In this document: piece after piece, positions 17,974 to 17,989 of the stretch
Position numbering within the stretch: position 1 is the first letter of the stretch
Layout: every line of letters begins with the position of its first letter
Assembly: GCA_905197435.1 (NCBI GenBank)
Contig: CAJJYX010000052.1
Coordinates: 1-17,989 of the forward strand
DNA length: 17,989 nucleotides
Reading direction: 5' to 3'
Source of the DNA: an uncultured Bacteroides sp.
GTDB taxonomy: Bacteria; Bacteroidota; Bacteroidia; Bacteroidales; Bacteroidaceae
Program-made: the position numbers and the translations under genes
The notes under the pieces: generated by a model
Told to the model about the DNA's origin: nothing
Seen by the model: the letters and a program-made list of their open reading frames with translations, nothing else
Databases searched by the model: none

Positions 17974-17989
17974 TATTTTAAAAGGATTA

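Overview
The window looks like a chromosomal segment of a human-gut Bacteroides. Three things point there: promoter elements of the Bacteroidetes type (TTTG / TAnnTTTG), a tandem SusC/SusD pair with several lipoprotein signal peptides, and a LuxR-type regulator carrying a Y_Y_Y domain. The carbohydrate cluster has the gene set of the beta-(1,3)-glucan polysaccharide utilization locus (PUL) described in Bacteroides uniformis (GH3, GH158, GH16, two surface glycan-binding proteins, SusC). A B. uniformis-like species is therefore my best guess, but the species is inferred.

Left part, plus strand (1-4990), is housekeeping. It holds the 3' part of a MATE transporter gene, a DUF3737 beta-helix protein and a MalY/PatB-type PLP enzyme separated by 3 bp, then the fluoride channel crcB, a short pentapeptide-repeat remnant, and eno (enolase).

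Middle (4991-5374) is the convergent intergenic space between eno and the PUL. It is packed with repeats: a 14-bp tandem duplication across the eno stop, four exact-period 22-bp GC-rich repeats, and a ~180-bp element with imperfect terminal inverted repeats around a strong central hairpin.

Right part, minus strand (5375-16608), is one apparent operon, read from right to left: susC, susD (SGBP-A), SGBP-B, GH16 with two BACON domains, GH158, GH3. Gaps are 2 to about 76 bp. The model, from family knowledge, is that surface proteins bind beta-(1,3)-glucan such as laminarin, GH16 and GH158 cut it, SusC/SusD import the oligosaccharides, and periplasmic GH3 releases glucose.

The promoter candidate for the operon lies at 16664-16693, after a terminator hairpin that closes the upstream regulator gene. 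That regulator (16901-17917) is the oddest gene here. It keeps the Y_Y_Y domain, transmembrane segment, coiled coil and LuxR-type helix-turn-helix, but the beta-propeller sensor expected upstream is absent. A perfect 15-bp terminator-like hairpin sits immediately 5' of it. I found no clearly novel system. The most useful leads are the decapitated regulator and the repeat-rich junction at 4973-5372.
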